A stretch of 64,000 nt of DNA from NCBI GenBank assembly GCA_003260075.1, contig QLIY01000894.1:1-64000 (forward strand), read 5' to 3'. This document shows positions 1 through 12,316 of this stretch, in pieces. The notes under the pieces are model-generated. The model worked only from the letters and a program-made list of their open reading frames with translations. It had not been told where the DNA came from and searched no databases. The DNA is from Phallusia mammillata. Its lineage: Eukaryota; Chordata; Ascidiacea; Phlebobranchia; Ascidiidae. Numbering within the stretch: position 1 is the first letter of the stretch; each line of letters starts with the position of its first letter. Made by a program: the position numbers and the translations under genes.

Positions 1-811
1 TGGGCCATGGAAGCATTTTGAGGTGGGCCACAGACCAATTAGAAAAAAAGCTTTTTTTAAGAATTTTTGGAGATAAATTTTTAAGCTTTCATCTGTGTCA
101 CTACACTCAATTTTAGAAGAATAATGGCTCGAGAAGGAATTTAAATTTATTTGAATTAATCTATTTACGGTATAAAGTTACTTTGGGTTTCTGCAACACT
201 TTTTGTTTATGATGTAATAAACTATTTTGTGATTTCAATAAAGCCAGATAATAGCAGCATACCCACTGTCCAATTTATCGGTCATAACTGAAGGTTGCTT
301 GATTAAAAGAAGGGAAAGTGCTGTTTTTTTGTTTTTTTTTGCATTAAGTGATTTTGAACTTCTGCAGGTGTGTTATGTTCAACAGCAAGTTTCCCACTAA
401 TGCATGGTTGAATAAATAATCTGTTTAAAGTATGTTCTGCAGTTGTTGTTGTTTTTTTGTTCCGAACCAATTTTATAGTTTTCTTTTTCTTTCATAAAAT
501 TTTACTGGACCACAGAATTTTGATGCAACGAAAATGGGCCACGAAAGAAAAAAGGTTAAGAACCACTTGTCTAATCAGTGCAGCTGGTGACAATTAAGGC
601 ACTTGCCGTATGAGCTAATGGGGCCACCTTACGGCACTCCAGTTCGTTAAAGGTAACAGGTTGAATTCGTTCAATACTTTTAAATACAAGATAAAATAAA
701 TTGCTAAAAACAAATTTTACACTTGAAATTGATTTACGTAGTCACCATGATGTAAAACATTATGTATAAACAAACGCTAAGTTGGATACAAATAAATGCA
801 AAACTTCCAAC
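1..811. other. Left-edge intron or intergenic DNA with hAT-like remnant
   Basis: No exon recognised; this is the intron after the EFCAB5 exon at 1046-812. The stretch 1-575 carries repeated wording (gggccatgg near the start; actggaccacag and ggttaagaaccacttg at 505-570) that resembles the hAT elements further right. The element's left end is outside the window. Confidence 0.4.
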
Positions 812-3800
812 CTGGTAAAAGCTGGTTTCGTGGGATGCGAAAATACTTCGATCTGCACCCGGTGCATTATCAATGTTGTCGATCCCTATTAATCCGTAGG
901 TCCTCCTCTTAACATCACGTAAAGGCACAAGGACAAGCGACCCCTCCCGTTCTCCCTCCTGCCGATCCGTGTTCCAGAAGTAAATTCGACCGTGACTCTG
1001 TACACGCGGGACGTGCACCATCTTTCCCCGGCGAACGGCGTAAAAACTAAAAAAGTGATCATTTAAAGTACAGCACTAGTCATTTGTGACCCAAAGTAAA
1101 ACACAAACGTATGTACAACATAAAAACGACCACTATTGGCAGTATTACCTTAACTAATAAGTTAGATAGCGTCCAAAAAGTTGACAAGATCATGTGTAAT
1201 GAGTAAATGATACAGTGGCATTTTTTATCATTCGGACAATGGTAGTAATTCCTTTTTCTCAGAAAATAAAGCAAAGTGAGACTTAAACTGAAAACCCAAA
1301 CAGCTATTAAAACGTAAAACTAAATTAAGGTATGTGTAATAGAGTGGATAACTATTCGTCAACCATTACGTGGGAAAAATATTCATTTTTGCCAGAATCG
1401 TTGATTTAAAGGTGCGCTTTTTCAGGACATTCACAGATTAAACACATTAAAAGTAGGTACCTTATGCCTCTCATGTCTTCGTAAAACGCCTTCCCCAGCA
1501 TATATGGAGCATTGTCGGGAGTGGTGGCCACGTAACGAAGTAACACTCCACCACGATGAGGGTAAAGTGTATTGTGTTCAAGCAAGGCGATGTATGAACT
1601 CACTTTCTTCTGGTTTCCGTGTGCGTCCGCGTCCTAACAAATATTAGCTGTGCAGTATAAAAGATTCCAAATCGGCCGAATCAAATACAAAGTTTAAACT
1701 TCACTGCAATGTACATTTGGCAAACCGGTCCATATCCTGTATGTCGGTTTTTCATATCGGGTTCGTTTTAGTGTAATACAGTTTTGAATCAGGCCTGACT
1801 TTGCAACATTTGTGCGGCAACTTGTTTTGATAAAAAGGGGATGCTGGCATAGTTTTTGGCTTGTACTTTTTATTTTGGGTCACAATGTCAGGCCCGTTTA
1901 CAACTCTGCTTGCTTAAGAGTAGAAGAAACATTACAACTTCCTGCAGTTTCTAACTCGAATGTAGAATGGACTTCAAACGAAATAAACCTGTTCTGATAT
2001 TTAATCTGTTTAACACACAAGCTAGCTCGTTTTGATTCCATGTACCAAGACGCGTTTTCTTAGTAAACCGTGTGAACCGTGTAGTGAAAGTGCTTTAAGC
2101 ATGCAAAGTCAGATCAATTATGAAACGACGAACGCAGTGGATATGCAAATAGCATAGTGATAATTAGGAATGATGTTCTCTACCTTGAATAGAGTTTGGA
2201 ACACAGCCCTGTACACCGACTCCATTGATGCACCTCCTGTTTCAGCAGAAGCTTGGATCTGAGCCAACCACTTTCGTCGAGCTTCGCCTCTTACTCGTTC
2301 AGCGTAAGTTCGCTCCACTGTGCTTGTCAGGTACTCAATGACGCCATCAAAAACCTGTCATCGACGGGTGTAAGTCAGTACGTCATTTTAGAAACTACAG
2401 ATGTGTAGGCTACACATTTAAGGTAAAAAGGCTCCGACTATCCGTTAATTTAAATTTCCTTTTCTTTTAGTTATTCGTTATCAGGTTTCAATTAGTGCGC
2501 AGTAAACCTCGGTTTATCCGGAGTCGGACCCGTTGGGACCTAAATTTTGTCCGGATAAGGCGAAGATCCGGATTACCTGATGTCGATTAGTTAAACCATA
2601 TACCACATCACAAATCATTTGTACCTCAAGTTTTGTCTGAATTAGGCGACGATCTGGATTAACCGAATCCGGTTTAACCGAGTTTTACAGTACTACAGAA
2701 TAAAAAAATCAGTATTTTTTTACATTTTTCATTTATTTCCAATACCTCTTCTCCCCCGGCCATTTCTGCGCACACAGTGTTGATGTAGACGTGAAATTCG
2801 TTTTTGTTAAGACGGCGTCTGTCGTGATAGGGCGAATTTTTTCGAATTTGACGAACCGCTTGCCGACCCCGCTTAAGTGCTGCCGATTCCATACCACCCT
2901 TGTACCTTAAAACGCGAAAAAAAATAAACTCTATCACATTAAAAAAATGATACTTCAAACCTTTGACATTGAAGTCGACCATAAATTAGGGGTTGGGACC
3001 ATCGCCTTATTCGCACAACATCCAATTACATTTAGGGTGTTGAAGGGTTTATGTGACTAATATCGAATATGTGTCATCCAAAACAGTACATTACATAGTT
3101 ATTAAGATATATTGAACTAGCAATAATCATACAAGCTAAGCGTCAAATTAAAATACGATCAACAAAATGGTAAAATTGTATCATTAGGTCTAACTTGGAA
3201 AGGACGTCCTCTACTTCTTCGTGGTCCAAATTTCCTTGTCCATCGTTATCCCAAATGTTAAACAGACGATCTACCATCTGTCTGTGTTTGGCAGACAACG
3301 CTTCCTTGCGGGCCTGTCGCACAAAAAGTACTGACATTGAAATATTTCAGCGCTAATTTGAAAAAGATTAGATGAAATTGACATCTTCACATATAATATA
3401 GCATACATTCATATTGGGAGCAGCTCTGAAGAGTTTATGCAGACCAGCGATCACAGCATACACATCTATAAATCATAGTATACCAGGCATATTAAGGACG
3501 TTGTAACGAATCAAGCCTGTCTCTAGTGGGTTCGAATCCCACCGCAGACTAGATTTTTCTTGCCTGTGCCTTGCCATATGGGAATGCTTGGGAGACTTGA
3601 TTCGGTACGACGCCTTTAATGTCCAGCATATGTTAGATTGCTAAAGTTTTAAAATGTTGTTCATAAACCAGTGTAGTGTTCAAAAAGTTACCCGTGCAAG
3701 CCGTAACATCTTTTCCTCTTCTGTCTCGACATATCCACCGTGAATAAAATTCACAAGTTGTTCAACAGTTATGTGGTTGGTGTCGTCAGTGACAAAGTTC

Positions 3801-6800
3801 TCGAGGAGGGAAACAAACCGACCCTGGCTCAATTGGCTTTCATCAAAAACGCTCGTCATCCTGCATATGGCATGAAAAAAAACAGTTTCACTAAATAAAT
3901 AATAATTTTGGTTTACGATACGATATGGGGTTATAGGATAAAAGTAAAACGTTGGTATGAAGAACTTCGTCCGATTCTCACTCGGTAGCACTTTTAAAAG
4001 TTTACTGTTTGTGACGTTGAGCAGATTTTACATACCTTACAAGCTCATATCAACTACAATATTTTTACCCCCCCCCCATACGATATGGGGTTATAGGATA
4101 AAAGTAAAACGTTGGTATGAAGAACCTCGTCCGATTCTCACTCGGCAGCACTTTTAAAAGTTTACTGTTTGTGATGTTGAGTAGATTTTACAAACCTTAC
4201 AAGCTTATATCAACTACAATATTTTTCAACTAAGCTAATCTTTTTGACAGAAAACGAGACCCATACAAATTATGGCTACTTAACTGACCTAGACTGGCTT
4301 CTTGATGAGTAGTGAGAAAAGAATTCCGCTGACGGTCGCTCAGGAAGAATCAGGGGCTCAGCAGCAAACGTTACGCTCATTCGACTTGCACTGGCCGGTC
4401 GCGTTTTCACATCAACCGGTTGTGGAAAATATACATCATCACCTGAACCAAATTGTCTGTTACTCACTAAAATTTGGTTTCAAGATTTTCATTATCAATA
4501 TGAAGGGACGTCGATGTCGTTTATTTTACAATTAAAATCTGCTAAAGAAGCAATAATTGTCAAACAAAATGGACACCTACAAAACCATAGATGCAGTTGG
4601 CATACGTTGCTTGGTTCAGAGTAAACATAAAATCCCCTACAGATAAGACAAATGGTCTGAAAGAAACAATACACTGAAAGGCAACAACTCAATTTGAACA
4701 GATTACAGAACGGTTCATTTTTAAACTGTTGCGCAATATTTTTGCTAAATACATCCGTACCAGTGCCTTTTCCTTCTACCAAAGTTTTGCAACGAAAAGC
4801 AATTTTGAAAGTTTCATACGATTTCATAAACGCATTTGAACTTACGCATTTCTTCCGCTGTGTGTTGGATCAGAATGGTTTCGGATTCCACGTCTAACAA
4901 CGTCGTAGCAACCGTTTCCGTATCCTCGGCCTTTTCCCTGTATAAGTCACAACAAACGTGAGAAAACGCTGCACCAACACCGATCAATGTAGCACAGTTT
5001 TTAGATTTACCTTTCGGAAATTTCATTCTGGACTTTCTCCGTAGACTTTTCTCCCGCCTCATCTTCTGTATCTGTTACTTCCACGTCACTAGCGTCTTTG
5101 TCCGTGGTTCGCTTTCGCACGGTGCTAAACGATGTCGTCTTTCGCCCAGGTGGCTGGGGAATTTCCTTTTAATAGAAAGGAATCATAGTGACTTGTTCTT
5201 TTTCGAACGTCCGGGCGTTTTATAAACATTGAAGACAAAATAACTATTTTGAAGACGCCATGAAATACAGTGTGATTTTTGAACCAGCCTAGTCAACGCA
5301 TATGATGCACATTAGAGTGGAGAAAGTCCAATCAGTTACAATCATTAACTCAATTCAGCTGTGTAAACCCATGCACAACTTTGTGATTGCCAAAATCTGT
5401 AAGGAATAAGAGAACACTTTGCGTAGATTAGGGATCATTTACCTCCTTTTTTCGAAACCTAACATGAATAATTTATGACATTCGTATTTATCTAACATGT
5501 TTTCTACTTGACTGACAAGCTTGAAAAAAGCATCCACTATTATTATCATACAAACCTTGGAAAACTGTACACTGACTGGACCCACGTCCATACTTTCATC
5601 TGTGCTTGGTGCAGGCGTAACTAAAGTTGCAGCGAGCTTGTTTGTGCTTGACAAAAACTTATTTATATCACCTGCAGCTGAAAAAGAAACAATGTTTAAA
5701 AACTTACATGCAAACGAATCGTTTTTGACACATTGACAGTCTTTTTACCTTCAGCATCATCTCCAACTTTCTTACGTGTTTCTTCTTGTTCTGCTTCTTC
5801 TTGTGCAACTTCAATTGGCTTTTGTTCATTATCAAGGTCTTCTTGTTGTGTTGGTGGTTCCTCATCAGTTTTATCCCGTGCTGTTTCCTCCTTGACTTCA
5901 TCTTCCTCCTTAGACTCACCTACAGTATCCTCAACTTTAACTTCCACTGCTGGTGTCACTTCGTCAGTGACATCTGTTTTTTCTGGTTCATTGACTTCAG
6001 CAACATCTTTATCCACAGTTTCAGCAGCTGATTCCTGATCTGGTGTCTTCACAGGCTCTTCACTTGGTTTTTCGTCTACATCTGCAGAGGCAGCTACCTG
6101 ATCCTGTTGTTCAGCATTGTCTGTCGGTTTTTCAGGTGTCACAGGATTGGAAGGCTTATCTTCTCCTGCAGCTGATGATACTTTGTTGGAAACATTATCT
6201 TCTTCATCTTTTTGTTCTACAAAGCACAAACACAATGTAATTGGCAAACACAATGCATAAAAATTTACTCTGAGACTGTCATGAATGTGGCCTACTATTA
6301 AGTAGACGATTTGGGTAACATTGTCAAACAGTACAAACAGAGTCAGATAGTCAAGTTCAGCCCCCCCCCCTCTTTACGTGTTTCTTCATGCTCTGCTTCT
6401 TCTTGTGCAACCTCGGCCGGTTTATGTTCATTATCAAGGTCTTCTTGTTGTGTTGGTGGTTCCTCATCAGTCTTATCCTGTGCTGTATCCTCCTGCTTAA
6501 CTTCGTCTTCCTCCTTAACCTCACCTACAGTATCCTCAACTTCAACCTCCACGGCTGGAGTCAATTCCTCAGTGACATCTGTTCTTTTGGGTTCATGGAC
6601 TTCAACAACATCCTGATCCACAGTTCCAGCCGCTGATTCCTGATCTGGTGTCTTGACAGGCTCTTCACTTGGTTTTTCATCCACATCTGCAGAAGCAACT
6701 GCCTGATCCGGTTGTTCAGCATTGTCTGTCTGTTTTTCAGGTATCACAGGATTGGATGGCTTATCTTCTCCTGCAGCTGATGATACTTTGTTGGAAACAT

Positions 6801-9800
6801 TATCTTCTTCATCTTTTTGTTCTACAAAGCACAGCATCAAGTTGTAATTGGCAAACACAATGCATACAAATTTACTCTGAAACTGTCATGAAAGTGGCCT
6901 ACTATTAAGTAGACGATTTGGGTAACATTGTCAAATAGTACAAACAGAGTCAGATAGTCAAGTTCAAACAAAAAAAGGAAAATTTTTGCCGCTATGGATT
7001 GATACAACAAGTAAGTTGGTAATAATAAACAAATGCTGCTTGCCTGGTTTTAATTCTGGCATCAATTGTTCAGCATCATTTTCAATTTTATCAACTTCTC
7101 CATCTGCAGCCTTTTCATCTGCCCCCCCCCCACAACAAGTAAGTTGGTAATAATAAACAAATGCTGCTTGCCTGGTTTTGATTCTGGCATCAACTGTTCA
7201 GCATCATTTTCAATTTTATCAACTTCTTCATCTGCAGCCTTTTCATCAATGCCTGTTTCAGTGACTTCTTCCGGTTTAATTTCTACACCTTCCGTTGGTG
7301 GAGATTTTTCTGACGTATCTTGCATGACTGTCTCCTTGGGTTTTGGTTCTTCATGCGAAGGTCCTGAATCAGTGGCTTCTGTAGAGAAAAGCAGCATGAA
7401 GATATGCTGAACTATATGCACTGATATATAAGCTGTTGCTGCCAGGCATAATATCAACTTTATACAACTCTCTGGCAATTGTATTTTTGCACCGACGTTT
7501 CGACATCCAATCCAGGTCGCCTTTCATAGAGTAAATAAGACTGAATGCACAGAGAACAGTGCATGATAAGCAAATTAAATATAATTGTCAGAACAATAAC
7601 TCTGCAGCAATAAATCAATTATGTCCAATTAGTGTTTAACTTAACTGATGTTTATCAGTTTTTATCATAATAAACAACAAGTCTAAAAAAACATTGCTGT
7701 AAATGTTTTTTTAATTACAATGTGCCAGTTTAAAAAACAGGAATTAATATTTAAAGACATACCTTGGGTTCCAGCCAAACTAGACATAGGCACTGAAGCC
7801 CACTCAGATGAACCAATCTCCTCGGTGGACACATTTACTGTCTCATCCCCACTTCCATCCTCATCTTCAGAATCGGGATACAAGTCGTCAAGTTCCTCCA
7901 GCTCAATCACTGGCCCTAAACATGAATCATCATCATTAAATAACCTAAAACCAGTTTATTGCAACACCAAACACAACTGTCCCGACATAGAAAATAAACT
8001 ACAGTCACATTTCAAAATAATCCAAAACCCAATGCATAAAACCCTGGGCCAAACTGAACACAATATTTCAGCCTATACACAATATTTGTAACGAATATAC
8101 ATTTCACTAAAAGTTGTTGGCATCTTTAGATGCATACTGGTTTGATTCTGTTTGACCTATGGTTTATACACTGGGTTTTGGATTATCTTACCATAGAAAC
8201 TAAACATAATAAAACTTTATCTATAAAAAGAAGAGGCCAGTTACCCACTGTTTATGCACATGTATGTAAGAAAAATAAATTCTGTTACATGTGCCTTTAA
8301 AATACCCACATTTTCTAGGGTTGTGTAGACATTGCTTAGGGTCATCCTCAAGTTTGTCATAGAATTTTTCAAGCAAGTGAAGCATCCTGTGGCGATCAAT
8401 AAATCCACTTTGTTCAGAATCCAGACTTTCAAAAAGCTACAACACATAAACATGTTTTCATGATTGATTTTTAAAGTTGTCCATTTTAAATATGGACATA
8501 CCTTAACAAACATTTCCTTCCAAACTTCATGTTCGAAGGTTTTTCTGAAGGCCACTGCACACTGATCAAGATGCCTTAGTAATTGTTTGAAGTCTGGCAT
8601 AGGCATTTGACACACATATTCTTCAATATACTACGAGCAACAAATAAATAATAGTTATAGTTTTGAACCTAATTGTTAACTTAATAATTTGTCTTCAGAA
8701 TGATGCTGGAAATTTTGCCTCTTACTTACTAAAACATATTCATCAACATTCAGAGCTTTTCCTGTTTCATCAGTTGCTTCTAGTTCCTTGCTATAGTGTG
8801 CAACTAAAAATGAAAATATATACATATCATAAAAGTGTTAAATGTTGTGTCAAATGTCTTGCAGGCGTTAGTTACTTTTTTCATCATCAGTAGCCAAATG
8901 AGAGGAGATTTCCAAATAGGAATACAAGGCATTTTGTATAAGCTGTAGCTGAAGCCTTCCTTCAGGCCCAAGTAGCCATTGTGTGAATTGTATCTGTGAC
9001 CCCCCCCCCGCTGAAGCCTTCCTTCAGGCCCAAGTAGCCATTGTGTGAATTGTATCTATGAAATCGTAAAAGTATAGAAGGTGATTTTTATTAACAGACC
9101 CTTTGTAAAACTTGTTAGTCAAAATGTTTGTTTTTTAAAAGTAATATGTTTAATTAAACTTTTGGTTTAAGCAAAGGCATTATGTTTTATATTTTGCATC
9201 ATAACAAAACCCACCCTCAACAAGCGAGCTCTTTCTTGAACCTCCATCACTCTCTGTTCCTCTGACTCTTCCATTAAAATCCGTTTCTTTCGTGCCTGAC
9301 TTTTTAATCTTAACAACCTGTTCAAAGGATTTTTTTTAATGTTGTAATTTTTCCTAGGTCTTCAGCTTTAGCAATTTGACATATTTTACAAACATGACTT
9401 GTGTTAATAACAAATCAAAAAACAGGAAAAGCATTGACATATATTGTCATAATATCCAAATACAGCACTAGCTATATGACCAATGATAAAACTACCTACT
9501 AAAACTTAGATATATTTTTTAAATCACATTTACTTGTTTGCTTCTAGTTGGTAAACATCTCGCTTTAAGTCTTCAGCAACTTTTTTTAATCCACGGACAT
9601 ATGGTGATGACTCATGTAGTTGGCAGTAGCGAGGATTATTTCTCATTAAGTATTGTGCCAACAAGTTTAAGGGATTAAATCGACTTCTTGTGAAATCAGG
9701 ATCTTCGTCATTTTCAATCAACCCTCTTTTCTCAGCTTCCAAAAGTAGCTTTAAACATGAAACAAAATTGTGATAGAATTTTGTTGTCTTTTTTGAGCTG

Positions 9801-11228
9801 TGAAGTTCATAATCTACCTTTTCCATTCCCAGCACCAATGTTGGCAGAAGTTTTTCAATTAAATACACCCGTAGTTCTGAGCTTACAGCATTGTCATTGA
9901 ACCAATCTCTGGCAAGCAAATCTAAAGGTAGCTACAAGAAAACGATGTTAGCAACAAAAAATGAGGAAATGCAGCACAACTTACAGTTCTCTCTAATTTA
10001 AGTGCTGAAGCTTTTTCATCTTGCATCCGCTGCTTTTTCTGTTTTTGAAGCACAAGCAGTTTTTCTTCCAACTCTTTTCTTCTAGCCTGGAGCCATTCTT
10101 GACTTAAGAGCAGACCTTCTGCATGAGGTTTATTTTCAGCAGAACTTACAGTCATGGAAGCAGGAATGACTTCCGACGGTGCTTCAGCAAGTTTTGGAGT
10201 TTGTGATTTCTGAAACAGACACGAGTATTGAGTAATAAACCTAATCAAAAAAGAACGCCAACAAAAAACATATTATAAACATATTTTTTGCAGTAATTTA
10301 ATCAATTTTATCTGTCATCATTAGTGCAAGGTAGAATTAAAACTTCCATTTGATGTTGTTTTACCATTTTAGTATATTTTGTTTCACTCAAAGTATATAT
10401 AAAACACAAGTAGTCCATCGCATTGTTACGCGATAGAGCCTCATGGGCGCCAATTTGTGTCCAAATGAATACAGCAGGTATAGGGTAAAGCATATACTTG
10501 TCTGATTTTTAAACACTGGTGAGCTTTAACACGAAATTGATAGCCAAAATCGATAAAAACTTTTGGGTTCTAACATTTAAGAGTGATAATGCACGCTGAA
10601 TGCATTTTAAGTTTACAAGAAAAATAAGTTGCAAAATTTACATGAAACAAAGCAATTTAGCCCCCCCCCCGGTGAAATGTTAGAACCCAAAATTTTCATT
10701 CAATTTGGCGAATTAAATTCACGTTTTAGCTCTTCAGTTTGTAAATATCAGAGAATTTATGTGTTATTTTTCTCTACCCAGTATCATTTTGGACACAAAA
10801 TGGCTCCATAGGCTTTATTGCATAACAATAGGTTGGACAACTTGTGCTTTATAGAGACTTTGGTTTCACTTGGTAAACGAACATATTACAATACAATTAC
10901 AATAAAGCAATCAGAGCATAAACATTAACCTGAATTAAACCAATTTTTATTTGTTTCTCACGCTCACTTGAGATAGAGGAGAATGAGAATATTCTTCATG
11001 TTTAGCGCTCTGAATGTTTGTGCCTGTTGTTGCAGAGCTAAACGTTACAATGCTTTCAGTAAAAGAACTTCTTTCATCCATTAAGTATTGACCATATTGT
11101 TCCTCAACATTGCTCATGTTGTAACTGTCTCCTTCAACAGTATGTTCCACAGAGGACTCATCTGTGTAGATGCTGCCATGTGCACTGCCCGAACTGATAG
11201 TATTTCTGCCTAAAACTGGTGTTGCCAT
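812..11228 (-). CDS. EFCAB5: EFCAB5-like EF-hand protein, 3' end outside window
   Basis: Twenty-two coding exons on the minus strand, 5' to 3': 11228-10968, 10209-9985, 9931-9534, 9317-9215, 8993-8876, 8803-8730, 8630-8502, 8436-8310, 7915-7763, 7378-7172, 6216-5749, 5677-5556, 5165-5011, 4937-4846, 4466-4289, 3860-3692, 3465-3407, 3313-3195, 2905-2746, 2354-2184, 1633-1461, 1046-812 (about 1,300 aa). All junctions agree in phase except 3860/3465, which is off by one base. The calls rest on the PLDLLARDWFN and FNPLNLLAQYLMRNN block (exon 3), FTQWLLGPEGRLQL (exon 5), EF-hand-like loops (LDSEQSGFIDRH, DNDGQGNLDHEE), a long Glu/Lys/Pro-rich acidic stretch, and a C-terminal GAF-like block (VATTPDNAPYMLGKAF, RRTYGLIGID). 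The family is a poorly characterised calcium-binding protein, enriched in ciliated tissue. The last exon ends at a donor (CAG/gttgga), so the gene continues left. The 7378-7172 exon uses a GC donor. ATG 11228 is preferred; an in-frame ATG lies at 11300. Confidence 0.85.
2500..2690. mobile_element. Tigger/pogo-like MITE
   Basis: Inverted ends CAGTAAACCTCGGTTTATCC and its counterpart ending CCGAGTTTTACAG, with internal GTCCGGATAA and GGTTTAACCGA motifs typical of Tigger-type ends. Non-coding. Lies in an EFCAB5 intron. A second copy is at 63510. Confidence 0.6.
3490..3640 (+). repeat. Possible tRNA-derived SINE fragment
   Basis: A perfect RNA polymerase III B box inside a T-arm hairpin (GTGGGTTCGAATCCCAC) with no convincing anticodon stem or A box upstream, so this is not a functional tRNA. 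Lies in an EFCAB5 intron. Confidence 0.35.
3918..4226. repeat. Duplicated 150-bp block joined by 10 C
   Basis: Copies 3918-4067 and 4078-4226 differ at about six sites (about 4 %), mostly C/T. Lies in an EFCAB5 intron; filler at 4068-4077. Confidence 0.88.
5766..6960. repeat. Duplicated 590-bp block covering the EFCAB5 acidic exon, joined by 10 C
   Basis: Copies 5766-6360 and 6371-6960, filler at 6361-6370. Both carry the acidic exon with a good acceptor and an open frame, but only the left copy reaches a donor (at 5748). The copies differ more than the other pairs, with many amino-acid changes and a few indels. Confidence 0.85.
7004..7249. repeat. Duplicated 118-bp block joined by 10 C
   Basis: Copies 7004-7121 and 7132-7249 around filler 7122-7131. 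Each contains the 3' end of the 7378-7172 exon with its GC donor. Confidence 0.85.
8949..9060. repeat. Duplicated 51-bp block joined by 10 C
   Basis: Start of the EFCAB5 exon 8993-8876 is repeated at 9010-9060 after filler 9000-9009. Both acceptors look usable (one TAG, one CAG), but the right copy is truncated. Confidence 0.8.
10415..10850. repeat. Long inverted repeat in EFCAB5 intron 1
   Basis: About 180-bp arms at 10415-10595 and 10671-10850 are diverged reverse complements (shared words TTTGGGTTCTAACATTT and TTTGTGTCCAAA). The spacer includes a ten-C filler at 10661-10670. Looks like a fold-back element or two MITE copies facing each other. Confidence 0.5.
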
Positions 11229-12316
11229 ATTCACAACGGTGCAAAATTTAAGTTTCTTAGCTGAGTAACTTTTACTCACACTACATCTAAAGAAGTCCAA
11301 ATTGCACAGTTTTTGTTACCTAGATGTTTCTTTAGAAAGCAATAAGAATACAGAAAAACTACGCTATTTTTAAACGCTAACAATACAAACAAACTTCTCG
11401 AGTCCCGACACAGGCTTCATTTGTTTCCATGGATTTTAACAAATACTTTTACGTAACCCATACGATAAATTGTTTCCAACAAAACTTTTTTTTGCGGCAA
11501 AACTTCTTAGATTTTATTAATGTCCGATTATACAGTTAATTTAAAAATACAGATATTTTGCTACAAAGCACTATTTATTTGCTTTGTAATTGATCAAAAC
11601 TGAAAAAAGTTTAGCGGGGGCGCGTTCAGTCGTGCCTACTGATTTCAACTCAACACAACTGCAGAAAATCCATCTTTGTACCAATTCGAAAAGTGCTTTT
11701 TATCCACAATTGCAGTAGTGAAGAGAAAAACGTTTTTTTAAGTGGTCATGAAATGTGCACCAGTCCTAGATAGTCTAAAGTGCCGCCTCTCTTGGTAGCC
11801 TCTACAATATGTACAATTCCAAAATGAGAAAATGGCCCCTTGAATCCCTGGGTACACACCAGGTCTACATGGGGGTTCGACCGCTTTGCAGCCCAACAAT
11901 TAGGCGTATATGATTTGTTTGTTTAACAGGATTGCCAAACAAACTTTATGACCGTGTTAATTAAACGCGTTCAGTCACTTTTGCAGACAGAGGATTTTAG
12001 TTTTGTAGAGTAAGAGTAACGATTAAGAAAAATATCTGGTGCCAAGCAAAGTTAGCAGGCTAACGCAAAACTTTCCATTATACTGTCAGTGCATTATGTA
12101 CGCATGAAGAATTCCTTTCATAAATTGGTTGGTAAACAAAAACTGTGTAAAGATTGTTTATAGCTGAACTGAACAAGCACTAAACCCCTTTGTTCGGTGG
12201 TTGCCTACTACCTGTTGGTATTTGCTGATGAAATCTGCAGGCTAACATACTTCTAAACCTTCAGAATAAACCATCTTTTCATAACTGCATATATTTTCGT
12301 TAACAGTTTTGCTGAC
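11229..12316. promoter_or_regulatory. Divergent intergenic region between EFCAB5 and SLC5A7
   Basis: About 1.1 kb between two divergent start codons, with no ORF or repeat that I recognise. It must contain both promoters; no specific factor site is claimed. Confidence 0.5.

Noticed and set aside
3500..3560. tRNA gene suggested by a perfect T-arm
   Set aside because: No acceptor, D or anticodon stems pair with it; better explained as a SINE remnant.
5733..6616. Ser-rich plus-strand frames opposite the EFCAB5 acidic exon
   Set aside because: They are shadows of the Glu-rich minus-strand coding sequence.
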